From positions 1-39,799 of the forward strand of contig JAJTGB010000007.1 of NCBI GenBank assembly GCA_021298995.1: 39,799 bases of DNA. Direction: 5' to 3'. Below are positions 17,651 through 25,540 of this stretch, piece after piece. Source of the DNA: Comamonadaceae bacterium (GTDB lineage: Bacteria; Pseudomonadota; Gammaproteobacteria; Burkholderiales; Burkholderiaceae_C). Numbering within the stretch: the first letter of the stretch is position 1; every line of letters starts with the position of its first letter. Made by a program: the position numbers and the translations under genes. A model generated the notes under the pieces. It saw only the letters and a list, made by a program, of their open reading frames with translations. It searched no databases and had not been told where the DNA came from.

Positions 17651-18931
17651 TTAACTGGTAAGCCATTTAAGGGGGCCTAAAACCAAGATGGGGAATGCAA
17701 TGAGCAAGCCCATCACCACCACTTGGGAGAACAAAAAGGGCATGACGCCTCGAATCACGTCGTGCATGGGAATGCGGCCCACACCACACACCACGTTGAG
17801 CACAGTGCCGACAGGGGGGGTGAGCAAACCAATGGCATTGTTGATGATGAACAAGACACCAAAGTAAACGGGGTTGATGCCTGCTTCCCGAACCAAGGGC
17901 ATGAGCACGGGTGTCAAGATGAGAACCGTGGGCGCAAAGTCTAGTGCGGTGCCCACCACCAATACCAAGAGCATCAACATGACCATCAAAAGCATAGGGT
18001 TGTCGATGAAGGGGCGCATCATCTCAACCACTTGGGCTGGGATGTTGGCAATGGTAATGAGCCAAGCTGAGACCAGGGCGGCAGCCACCAAGAACATGAC
18101 CACGGAAGAGATTTTGGCCGCTGCCAAAATGATGCGGTACAGGTCTGTGAATTTAATTTCTCTGTAGATGAACAAGCCAACCAACAAGGCATAGACCACG
18201 GCCACCACAGCGGCTTCTGTGGGCGTGAAAATGCCCATCTTCATGCCGCCAATGATGGTGATGGCCAACAGATAGCACCAAAATGCATCGGCTGTCACCC
18301 TTAATTTTTCTTTCATGGGAACGCGGGGTGAAACTTTCACATTGTCATTGCGCGCCACAATCCACCAAGTGATCAGCAATGCAAGCCCCATCAGAATCCC
18401 GGGAAAAATACCTGCCAAGAACAGTTTGGAAATAGAGACGCCGCCAATCACACCAAACAATATAAAGCCAATGGAAGGCGGGATCACGGGCGCAATGATG
18501 CCACCCGCAGCAATCAGACCCGCAGACCTGTCCATGCGATAGCCAGCATCCCGCATCATGGGCATGAGTACGGCGGCCAATGCAGCGGTGTCGGCCACAG
18601 CGGAGCCAGACAGGCTGGCCATGATCAGTGCTGCAAAAACGGCCACATAACCTAGGCCACCTCGAAAGTGACCGACCCAAACAAGCGCCGAATTGACGAT
18701 GCGGCGACTCATGCCGCCTGCATTCATGAGTTCACCAGCCAGCATGAAGAATGGCACCGCCATCAATGGGAAATTGTCGGCGCCATTGATTAAATTTTGA
18801 GACACGATTTGCGTGTCGAAGTTGTCTAGATGCAGCATGAGCGCTACACCCGAGACAATGAGTGAAAAAGCCAAGGGCATGCCCAAAGCCATGGCAGCCA
18901 ACAATGAGCCAATGAAAACAAGGACGGTCAT
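17651..18931 (-). CDS. dctM: TRAP transporter large permease, DctM family
   Basis: The 426-residue large membrane subunit of a tripartite ATP-independent periplasmic transporter, driven by a sodium or proton gradient. It is almost wholly hydrophobic, with about 12 membrane segments. Conserved TRAP segments include NFPLMAVPFFMLAGELMNAGG, SGSAVADTAALAAVLMPMM and the P-rich PPSIGFILFG, with LLTPPVGTVLNV near the C-terminus. Its ATG overlaps the dctQ stop by four bases (ATGA). The cluster suggests a sugar acid such as idonate or gluconate as substrate; the sequence alone does not show it. Confidence 0.95.
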   Translation of the reverse strand: MTVLVFIGSLLAAMALGMPLAFSLIVSGVALMLHLDNFDTQIVSQNLINGADNFPLMAVPFFMLAGELMNAGGMSRRIVNSALVWVGHFRGGLGYVAVFAALIMASLSGSAVADTAALAAVLMPMMRDAGYRMDRSAGLIAAGGIIAPVIPPSIGFILFGVIGGVSISKLFLAGIFPGILMGLALLITWWIVARNDNVKVSPRVPMKEKLRVTADAFWCYLLAITIIGGMKMGIFTPTEAAVVAVVYALLVGLFIYREIKFTDLYRIILAAAKISSVVMFLVAAALVSAWLITIANIPAQVVEMMRPFIDNPMLLMVMLMLLVLVVGTALDFAPTVLILTPVLMPLVREAGINPVYFGVLFIINNAIGLLTPPVGTVLNVVCGVGRIPMHDVIRGVMPFLFSQVVVMGLLIAFPILVLGPLKWLTS

Positions 18932-19479
18932 TTGGACGCCTCTTGCATGTGTGGCTTGGCGTCTTCTTCAGAATCTGTTACCTGAATGAGGTCGGCTTCA
19001 TTGAATTCACTTTTAACCAAGCGCACCAATTTGCCTAAGATCATGAGCCCCATGGCAATGCTGGTGATGTAGCCTACGCCATAGACCCAACTCATAGGCA
19101 ACTCAGTGACGGCAGATCTTGTGGTGGCATTGATGCCGTGTTGTTTGAAAGTGCCATAAAACATGAGCAAACAGCACATCAGCATCAGCAAATTTGAAAT
19201 ACCAAAGGCAATTTTTTTGCCGTTCAAGCTGAGCTTGCGAACCACCGAGTCAAGCCCTAAGTGAGCGTTGTCGCGCATGGTCACAATAGCGCCCAAAAAT
19301 GTGATCCAAATGAACAAAAAACGCGACAACTCTTCCGAACTGATGATGCCATCGTTAAACCCGTATCGCAAAACCACGTTGCCAAACACCATGATGACCA
19401 TGGCGGACAACATGATGACCAAGGTCAATTCGGCGAGTCGAAAGAAAAGATCATTGATTTTTTTCATAGAGACACACAT
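18928..19479 (-). CDS. dctQ: TRAP transporter small permease, DctQ family
   Basis: The small membrane subunit, with four predicted transmembrane segments and the family feature of a charged start followed by LAELTLVIMLSAMVIMVFGNVVLRY. SEELSRFLFIWITFLGA is the usual conserved second segment. I start at the ATG at 19479 (183 residues), because GGAGGG stands seven bases before it; the ORF-track start at 19518 would read through the terminator hairpin, and the ATG at 19467 has no ribosome binding site. The GGAGGG is part of the 3' arm of that hairpin, so folding could limit translation. The C-terminus is acidic and cytoplasmic. Confidence 0.9.
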   Translation of the reverse strand: MCVSMKKINDLFFRLAELTLVIMLSAMVIMVFGNVVLRYGFNDGIISSEELSRFLFIWITFLGAIVTMRDNAHLGLDSVVRKLSLNGKKIAFGISNLLMLMCCLLMFYGTFKQHGINATTRSAVTELPMSWVYGVGYITSIAMGLMILGKLVRLVKSEFNEADLIQVTDSEEDAKPHMQEASK

Positions 19480-19480
19480 T

Positions 19481-19510
19481 AAAAAGCCCTCCGCCAATGA
19501 GGAGGGCTTT
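19481..19510 (-). terminator. Intercistronic terminator/attenuator between dctP and dctQ
   Basis: On the minus strand AAAGCCCTCC, loop TCATTGGC, GGAGGGCTTT and further Ts form a perfect 10-base-pair stem ending in a five-T run. It starts 11 bases after the dctP stop. The 3' arm contains GGAGGG, the ribosome binding site of dctQ, and the T run ends one base before its ATG. It should let some transcripts end after dctP and lower dctQM output, matching the usual excess of binding protein over permease. Confidence 0.82.
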
Positions 19511-19521
19511 GGATGCACAAG

Positions 19522-20496
19522 TTACTTGGTGTTTTCGATGGCTTGCAGCAAAGCGGGGCCGTTCTTTTCACCAAAGGTTTTGGCAATTTCTGCTGAAACA
19601 ATTTTTTGGAAGGGCGCCATGTCGACGTTTTCAATGACTTGCATGCCTGATTTTTTCAAGTCTGCAACCACTTTGCCTGCATTGGATGCATTCAAGGCTC
19701 GCTGAAACTTGGCAGCTTCGCGGGCTGCTTCCACCACAATGCTTTGGTAGTTGGCTGGCAACGAATCAAACTTGCCTTTGTTCATGGCCACAACCAAGGG
19801 TGAATAAACGTGGTTGCTCACAGTCAAGTGCTTTTGAACTTCGTAAAACTTAGAAGACCAAGTGACATTGATGGGATGTTCTTGCGCATCAAAGGTGCCT
19901 GTTTCTAAAGCGGTGTATAACTCGGCGATGGGCATCGGTGAGGGGTTCATGCCCAACAATCGGAATGCTTGAATATGATAAGGGTTTGGAGTAGAGCGAA
20001 TTTTCAAACCTCTCAAGTCTTCTGGCTTGTTCACTGGGCGCTTGTTGTTGGTGAATGCGCGCCAGCCGTTTTCCCAATAGGCCAAACCTTTCATGCCGTG
20101 TGGTGACAGCTCATTCAAACCGCCTGTGCCAATAGAGCCATCCAAAACGGTGTAAGCGTGCTGAGCGCTGCGAAAAACAAAAGGCAACTCCATGGCAGCC
20201 GTATTGGGCACAATGCCGTTGAAGTTTGAGGCGCCACTAGAAACGATGTCGATGGTGCCGCCCCGCACACCATTGATCATGGCCGCGTCATTGCCCAATT
20301 GGTTGGCGGGAAAAATGGTAATTTCAACATCACCATTGGTGCGTTGTTTGACCAGCTCTGCCAGTTTCATGGCGGCTGCGTGCTGGCCGTCAGAGGTATT
20401 GACCGCGTGGCCCATTCTGAGATTGAACTTGGCAGCAAAGGCTGCGGAGCCCATGCTGGCGATGAGGCAAGCAACGAGAATGCGAGAAATTTTCAT
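19522..20496 (-). CDS. dctP: TRAP transporter substrate-binding protein, DctP family
   Basis: A periplasmic receptor of 324 residues. The signal peptide covers about residues 1-21, with a cleavage site near AFA-AK. The mature part begins FNLRMGHAVNTSDGQHAAA, the usual DctP opening, and contains the conserved arginine region LRGLKIRSTPNPYH near 145-158, which holds the carboxylate of the ligand in known members, and the NVTWSSKFYEVQKHLTVSNH segment. AGGAGA lies seven bases before the ATG. The terminator behind it probably gives it higher expression than the permease. A carboxylated sugar such as idonate or gluconate is the likely ligand from context. Confidence 0.94.
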   Translation of the reverse strand: MKISRILVACLIASMGSAAFAAKFNLRMGHAVNTSDGQHAAAMKLAELVKQRTNGDVEITIFPANQLGNDAAMINGVRGGTIDIVSSGASNFNGIVPNTAAMELPFVFRSAQHAYTVLDGSIGTGGLNELSPHGMKGLAYWENGWRAFTNNKRPVNKPEDLRGLKIRSTPNPYHIQAFRLLGMNPSPMPIAELYTALETGTFDAQEHPINVTWSSKFYEVQKHLTVSNHVYSPLVVAMNKGKFDSLPANYQSIVVEAAREAAKFQRALNASNAGKVVADLKKSGMQVIENVDMAPFQKIVSAEIAKTFGEKNGPALLQAIENTK

Positions 20497-20532
20497 GATG
20501 GAGTCTCCTGTGGTTTTAACGTGGTTGAAAAA

Positions 20533-20871
20533 TTAATCGGTTGGAAGCGCATACTCATCGGCACTGAACACAGTGTGAAACACAGTGCCGTCAAACATGG
20601 CAATCAGATCCTTGGATACTTCGCGACTTTTGAGACGCACTTCTGAGGCCAAAGCAATCTCAATTGATTCGCGCGTAGGGTAGCGCACTGAAAGCACCAT
20701 GCCGAAGTGGGGGTCGGCCACATCACTTTCGACTTGCCTTAAAACACGCACTTCTTGTGCACCAGGAAAGCGCGTCCACAAAGGGACAAGCTCTTTGCGA
20801 ATGTAGTTGTTGAAGGCTTGTTCCATGCCGGGTTTGACTTTGCCTTGAAAAAATGCACATCGAATGAACAT
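20533..20871 (-). CDS. Small dimeric alpha/beta-barrel-like protein, function unknown
   Basis: 112 residues without a recognised active site. The opening MFIRCAFFQGKVKPGMEQAFNNYI and the strand-helix-strand spacing look like ferredoxin-like dimeric alpha/beta-barrel proteins (ABM or Dabb type), as does the FHTVFSADE ending. No signal peptide or membrane segment is seen. GGGA sits upstream of the ATG. It lies between gluconokinase and dctP genes in the same direction, so it belongs to the sugar-acid cluster. It may bind or isomerise an intermediate, but nothing in the sequence proves this. Confidence 0.7.
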   Translation of the reverse strand: MFIRCAFFQGKVKPGMEQAFNNYIRKELVPLWTRFPGAQEVRVLRQVESDVADPHFGMVLSVRYPTRESIEIALASEVRLKSREVSKDLIAMFDGTVFHTVFSADEYALPTD

Positions 20872-20907
20872 GTAAATCCCAAAGTTTGTGGAGGGTGGTG
20901 GTTGGCA

Positions 20908-21585
20908 CTAAGACTCAGGATGGCTTCGCACATGGTTGAGGTAAGCATCTAACTTGACCATGGAGTTTGCTAAAAGTGTTGAGACTGATTGATCGATGTT
21001 GAGTGCGATGACATCGCTTTCATCAGCATCAGGCTTTTCCAAAGTTTTCAGTTGGCTATCCAACAAACCGGCCTGCATGTAATGGCCCTTGCGTTCTTGC
21101 ATGCGCTGTCTGATCAGCTCTGGGCTACCATCTAAAAAAAGAAACACAACAGGGCCTGCTTGCTGTCTGATTCGGTCTCGGTAAATTCTCTTGAGCGCAG
21201 AACAAGACACGATAGCGCCTGCATTGCCCTGCGGGCAGTATTCCTTTGCACCGCCCTGCGGGCCTGGTTGATTGTCAGCAAGATAGCTGGCAATGCGGTC
21301 CAGCCAAGGCCAGCGATCGGTATCTTGAAGGGCAATGCCTGCGCTCATTTTGGCGATACTCTCGGGCAGGTGAAATTCGTCGCCATCTTTCATGGGCAAG
21401 CTCAGAGCCTTTGAAAGTCCCTCTGCCAGCGTAGATTTGCCAGAGCCGGAAACACCCATCACGATGATTCGCAGCAGAAACTCGCTGCGTTCTTGCTTTA
21501 AAGAACTTTTCAAAACAAAGCCTGTGGGCTGCAAGAACGCGCGGATTTGAGAGTCAGTCAGCCTTGGCGCCAGAGGCTTTGACAA
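20908..21585 (-). CDS. gntK: Gluconokinase with an internal insertion
   Basis: Phosphorylates D-gluconate to 6-phosphogluconate with ATP. The P-loop MGVSGSGKST, the DGDEFHLPESIAKM substrate loop, the DRWPWL motif, the SCSALKRIYRDRIR helix, and the RKGHYMQAGLLDSQ and LEKPDADE segments all match the GntK/IdnK family. Between WPWL and CSALKR about 12 extra residues (QPGPQGGAKEYC region) are present compared with E. coli GntK; they are encoded by two copies of GCCCTGCGGGC. The start is uncertain: the ORF opens at a TTG (21585) that would overlap tctC by 32 bases, while a TTG near 21513 lies beyond the tctC stop with an AGG upstream, and the family homology begins only at about residue 38. Confidence 0.88.
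   Translation of the reverse strand: MSKPLAPRLTDSQIRAFLQPTGFVLKSSLKQERSEFLLRIIVMGVSGSGKSTLAEGLSKALSLPMKDGDEFHLPESIAKMSAGIALQDTDRWPWLDRIASYLADNQPGPQGGAKEYCPQGNAGAIVSCSALKRIYRDRIRQQAGPVVFLFLDGSPELIRQRMQERKGHYMQAGLLDSQLKTLEKPDADESDVIALNIDQSVSTLLANSMVKLDAYLNHVRSHPES
21226..21263. repeat. Two GCCCTGCGGGC palindromes inside gntK
   Basis: The 11-mer GCCCTGCGGGC occurs at 21226-21236 and 21253-21263, exactly 27 bases (nine codons) apart. Each copy is itself an inverted repeat (GCCC-TGC-GGGC), and the two could also pair with one another. They code for the extra Gly/Pro/Gln segment of gluconokinase, so the insertion is in frame. Confidence 0.75.
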
Positions 21586-22558
21586 TGGGGCCCCAACGTT
21601 GCACTTCTGCTCGGTTCATCTCGGCCATGATCTCGGGGCTGGTGCCCATGATGATGTAGCCCAACTCTGTCATGCGTTTGACAAACTCGGGTGACTTGGT
21701 GCCTTTGATGGCCTCTGCATTGAGTCGCATCACCACGTCACGAGGTGTGTTGGCTGGCACTGCCAAGCCAAACCAGACGCCAGATTCATAGCCGGCAACG
21801 CCAGCCTCAGCCATGGTGGGCAAATCGGGTAGCAAAGGATCTCTTTTGGCTCCGGTAGTTGCCAAAGCTTTGAGCTTGCCAGATTTGATGTGAGGAATTG
21901 CAGATGGAATATTGTCAAACATCATCATGACTTGACCCCCAAGCAGGTCGGTGACGGCAGGTGCACTGCCTTTGTAGGGAATGTGTGTGATGTTGACATT
22001 TGTCAAAGATTTGAACATCTCGCCAGACATGTGAATGCTGGTGCCACTGCCACTGGAAGCGTAATTCATAGCGCCTGGTTGAGATTTGGCCAGAGCAATC
22101 ACTTCGGCAACTGAGTTGGCTTTCACCGATGGGTGCAGCACCAACACATTGTTCAGAGAAACCAAGGCTGAAACAGGTGCCAAGTCTTTGTTGGGGTCAA
22201 AGGGCATCTTGGCATATAGTGCAGGGTTAATGGCTTGGATGCCGCTGGTGGTCATGAAGATGGTGTAGCCATCGGGCGTTGCACGGGCCACATCGGCGCC
22301 GCCAATGTTGCCACCTGCGCCGGGCTTGTTGTCAACCGTGACGGGTTGACCCAAGTTTTTGGACAATTCTTGCGCAATGGCGCGGGACGCGATGTCAACA
22401 GCACCACCTGGTGGGAAGGGACAAACCAAGCGAATGGCTTTGTTTGGAAAAGCTTGTGCCAAAGCGGCGGGCGCAGAAAGCAATGCACCTGCCATGCCCA
22501 CTGAAAGTGCCAAAGTAGAGACCCAAGAGAAGGATGGGCGTAACTTGAAAGATGCCAT
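21554..22558 (-). CDS. Tripartite tricarboxylate transporter receptor, Bug/TctC family
   Basis: A periplasmic binding protein of the Bug family, strongly expanded in Burkholderiales. The signal peptide ends near residue 35 (APAALAQA). The mature part begins FPNKAIRLVCPFPPGGAVD, the family signature, with NKPGAGGNIGGADVARATPDGYT near 75-97 and the usual YVFGLAVPANTPRDVV-like region. No tctA/tctB permease genes are adjacent, so it is an orphan receptor, as is common in this group. AGGAG lies six bases before the ATG. It is the first gene of the minus-strand cluster, and gntK overlaps or abuts its end, so it may sense or supply a sugar acid. Confidence 0.92.
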   Translation of the reverse strand: MASFKLRPSFSWVSTLALSVGMAGALLSAPAALAQAFPNKAIRLVCPFPPGGAVDIASRAIAQELSKNLGQPVTVDNKPGAGGNIGGADVARATPDGYTIFMTTSGIQAINPALYAKMPFDPNKDLAPVSALVSLNNVLVLHPSVKANSVAEVIALAKSQPGAMNYASSGSGTSIHMSGEMFKSLTNVNITHIPYKGSAPAVTDLLGGQVMMMFDNIPSAIPHIKSGKLKALATTGAKRDPLLPDLPTMAEAGVAGYESGVWFGLAVPANTPRDVVMRLNAEAIKGTKSPEFVKRMTELGYIIMGTSPEIMAEMNRAEVQRWGPIVKASGAKAD

Positions 22559-22735
22559 GTAAAGCTCCTAATGATCGAAATTGAGCCCCGAGCCTATTTG
22601 ACTTTTGGATTTTTGAGCACAGGATATTCCCTTGATTCTGTGAACTGTCCTCACAACAAATCTTTGTAAATCCGAGGTTTAATATGGGCATTCAAAAATC
22701 CCTTTGGGCTTTTTTTACAGCTCCACCCAGTTTGC

Positions 22736-23908
22736 ATGCCAGCCATACCATCACTTCTTTTGAATTTGGGCCACGCGCTCGATCATTTGTTTTTATTGAT
22801 TTTTGCCACAGCGGTCAGTGCCATCGCTTTGGATTTTGGCGTCGGCAGGTGGGAAGACATGATGCCCTACACCGTGGGCGCCTTCTTGATGTTTGGTTTG
22901 GGCTCCATTCCTGCTGGCCGATTGGGTGATTTGTGGGGCCGCAGGCAGATGATGCTGGTGTTCTTTTTTGGCATGGGTTTCTCTGCCATTGCGGTTGCAT
23001 TCACTCAAACGCCTTTGCAAATGGGCATGGCCCTTACGGTTTTGGGTATTTTTTCAGCCATCTACCACCCCGTGGGCATTCCCATGTTGGTTCAAAAATC
23101 AGTGCGTCCAGGCCTGACCATTGGCGTCAATGGCTTGGCTGGCAATTTGGGCATTGCGCTGGCGGCGCTTTCAACTGGCTTCCTGGTGGCTTGGCAGGGT
23201 TGGCGCGTGGCTTTTGTGGTGCCCGGATTGGTCTCCATTGTCTGTGGTGTTGCGTTTGCCATGACGGCCCCGCATGAATCTGGCGCGCCGGCCAAAAAGA
23301 AAGCCAGTTCAGTTCATTTGCCCAAGCACTTGGCTTGGCGCACTTTTGTGGTCATGGTGGGCACAGCTACCACCACCAGCTTGTTGTTCAACATCACAAC
23401 CAATGGCAATGCACAGCTGCTGGCGGAACGCCTTGATGGCTTGGTCAACGACCCCTCGCGCTTGGGCATGTTGCTTGCCGCTGTTTATGCGGTGGCCTCA
23501 TTGGCTCAATTGGTGGTGGGGCGTTTGCTGGATATGTGGCCTGTGAAGCCTTTGTTTTTTTCAATCTTGTTTCTGCAAATTCTGGCCTTTGGCGCGGCCT
23601 CGCAATCGACCGGTTGGGTTTGGTACGCAGCCGCCATCTTCTACATGGTGATGGTCTTTGCCTCCATTCCATTTAGCGACACCATGGTGGTTCGTTATAT
23701 TGACGATGCCATGCGATCGCGGGTGAGTGGCACGCGGATTGCCATCTCGTTTGGCATCAGTTCCATGGCTGTGTACATGCTTGGCCCTGTGGTGAAGGCT
23801 GCTGGCTTTACGCAGTTGATGGTGGCCTTGTCCGTGGTGGCGGCCTTGGGTGCGTTGATTGTGCTTTTTCTGCCCAATGAAGCCCAAATGAATGCCCACT
23901 TGAAATAG
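22736..23908 (+). CDS. MFS transporter
   Basis: A 390-residue major facilitator with about 12 membrane segments. The loop-2 signature is GRLGDLWGRRQMML near residue 60-75, and ALTVLGIFSAIYHPVGIPMLV in the fourth segment region is typical of a group related to fosmidomycin-resistance-like exporters. The central loop (about 185-200) is short and Lys-rich. No clear Shine-Dalgarno sequence precedes the ATG at 22736. It is divergent from the tctC cluster, with a 177-base shared upstream region. The substrate is unknown. Confidence 0.85.
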   Translation: MPAIPSLLLNLGHALDHLFLLIFATAVSAIALDFGVGRWEDMMPYTVGAFLMFGLGSIPAGRLGDLWGRRQMMLVFFFGMGFSAIAVAFTQTPLQMGMALTVLGIFSAIYHPVGIPMLVQKSVRPGLTIGVNGLAGNLGIALAALSTGFLVAWQGWRVAFVVPGLVSIVCGVAFAMTAPHESGAPAKKKASSVHLPKHLAWRTFVVMVGTATTTSLLFNITTNGNAQLLAERLDGLVNDPSRLGMLLAAVYAVASLAQLVVGRLLDMWPVKPLFFSILFLQILAFGAASQSTGWVWYAAAIFYMVMVFASIPFSDTMVVRYIDDAMRSRVSGTRIAISFGISSMAVYMLGPVVKAAGFTQLMVALSVVAALGALIVLFLPNEAQMNAHLK

Positions 23909-23930
23909 GTCTGCAGGCCATCGCCTACAA

Positions 23931-24275
23931 CTACACCGCCGCGGTGGCAACCACCTCGATGCGCCATTTTGGTGAAGCCAAATTGGCTTGAACGGTGGCT
24001 CTGGGCGGTGTATGGCCCGGCACCACCCAAGCATCCCAAACCCGGTTCATGCCCTCAAAATCGGCCAAGTCGACCATGAAGATTTGAACCATCAAGAGTT
24101 TGCTTTTGTCTGTGCCAGCGCGAGCGAGCAATCTGTCAATGGCCTGCAAGACCTCACGCGTTTGACCTTCAATGCCCAATTTTGGATCTTCGGGGATCTG
24201 ACCTGCCAGATACACCACGCCGTTGTGAATGGCCATTTCAGAGAGCCTGGCGCCCACATCAAACCGTTGAACCAT
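23931..24275 (-). CDS. RidA/YjgF family protein
   Basis: A member of the RidA family, trimeric enamine/imine deaminases that protect PLP enzymes from reactive intermediates. HNGVVYLAGQIPEDPKLGIEGQTREVL and the terminal PRATVQANLASPKWRIEVVATAAV fit, with the conserved Arg near residue 91 that binds the carboxylate of the ligand. I start it at the ATG at 24275 (114 residues), which has AAGGA seven bases upstream; the ORF track adds 38 codons in front. It is not obviously tied to neighbours, though an aminotransferase gene lies 1.3 kb away. It is convergent with the MFS gene. Confidence 0.9.
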   Translation of the reverse strand: MVQRFDVGARLSEMAIHNGVVYLAGQIPEDPKLGIEGQTREVLQAIDRLLARAGTDKSKLLMVQIFMVDLADFEGMNRVWDAWVVPGHTPPRATVQANLASPKWRIEVVATAAV

Positions 24276-24387
24276 GTTGACATCCTTGTCTTGTGAGAAT
24301 TTGGAGATTGCCAAGTCTATTTTGCCATTGCGACAGACACTAGAATGAGGTTTAAGTTTTGCCAGCCGTTTGATCAGGAATTTAGAC

Positions 24388-25511
24388 ATGAAACTACCGA
24401 ACAGTCTGCGTGCGCTTCAGCACCGGAATTTTCGGTTGTTCATCATGGGGCAGGGCACCTCTCAAATTGGCAACTGGGTGCAGTTGATTGCCACCAGTTG
24501 GTTGGTTTACAGCCTGTCTGGCTCAACCTTGATGTTGGGTTTGTCTGCCTTCAGTTTGCAGATTCCCATGTTGTTGATCACGCCCTTTTCAGGTGTCTTG
24601 CTAGACCGCTTAGATGTGCGCCGTGTTTCAGACAGGCTCTCATTTCCAAACTCTTGCCCAACCGGCAAGAGCTGACCAATGCCATTGCGCTCAATTCAAC
24701 TGTGATGAATGGCGCCCGATTCATTGGTCCGATGTTGGGTGGTTTGATCACGGCTGCCTTTGGTGAGGTTTGGAGTTTTGCCACCAATTGCGTGATGCGC
24801 GTAGCCGTCATTTCCGCTTTGCGGGCCAGTCAAATTGCACCTCATGTCAACCGACCAGCCTCTACGGGACTGTTCAAGCAACTGATGGCGGGCATTGAAT
24901 ACGCCTACGGATTTTTCCCAAGCCGATGTGCATTGCTTTTGTTGGCCGTGAGCAGTTTTTGTTTACAGTCTTACGCCTCTCTCATGCCATGGTTTGCCAG
25001 CGAGCGATTTCATGGCGACTCTAGAACTTTGGGGCTGCTGTACAGCTCCGCCGGGCTTGGTGCAGTTTGCGGCATGCTCTACCTAGCCTCGAGAACCAAC
25101 ATCCGTGGTTTGTTCAAAGTGATTGGATGGAATGCCGGCGTCGCAGGGCTGATGCTGGTTGCCTTTTCTTTTGCTGAGAGTTTGTGGCTGGCGCTTCCCA
25201 TGTTGTTTGTGTCAGCCCTTTGCATGATGCTCACTGCGGCCTCTACCAACACCGTGCTTCAAAGCATCGTGCCAGATGAATTGCGGGGGCGCGTGGCTGC
25301 TTTGTATGTCATGTCTTTTCTAGGCATGTCGCCCGTGGGATCACTTTGTTCTGGCTGGTTGGCAGACCACATTGGCAGTCCGTCTGCTTTGGCGCTGTTT
25401 GGCAGCATTGGCCTGATTGCGGCGCTTGTTTATGCCTTTTACTTCCAACGCATTCGTGCAGACATCTTGCCTTTGTATCAGGCATTGGAAATTCCCCCTC
25501 ACGACGAATGA
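24388..25511 (+). pseudogene. Decayed MFS transporter (EntS/MFS_3-like), internal deletion and frameshift
   Basis: The first part (MKLPNSLRALQHRNFRLFIMG onwards) reads in one frame up to LDRLDVRRV near base 24627, and then meets a stop at 24673. The rest of the protein, from RQALISKL through ELTNAIALNSTVMNGARFIGP to the C-terminus at 25511, reads in another frame. In relatives about 45-50 residues (third and fourth membrane segments) separate the RRV and RQA motifs. They are absent here, so a deletion of roughly 140 bases with frame change is the simplest reading. AGGA precedes the ATG. The 388-residue ORF in the track is a mixture of shadow and real sequence at its N-terminus. A sequencing slip alone would not explain the missing segments. 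Confidence 0.85.
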
Positions 25512-25540
25512 GTGAGGGCGGATAGTTCAGGGCGAGCGTT

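Noticed and set aside
22639-22655. CRP-like site TGTGA-N7-TCACA between tctC and the MFS gene
   Set aside because: CRP sites have a six-base spacer; seven bases puts the half-sites out of phase. It could be another regulator's site but nothing supports that.
24345-24629. N-terminal 95 residues of the 388-residue ORF as a real protein start
   Set aside because: This stretch is the out-of-frame reading of the true MFS N-terminus, which is recognisable in the other frame from 24388.
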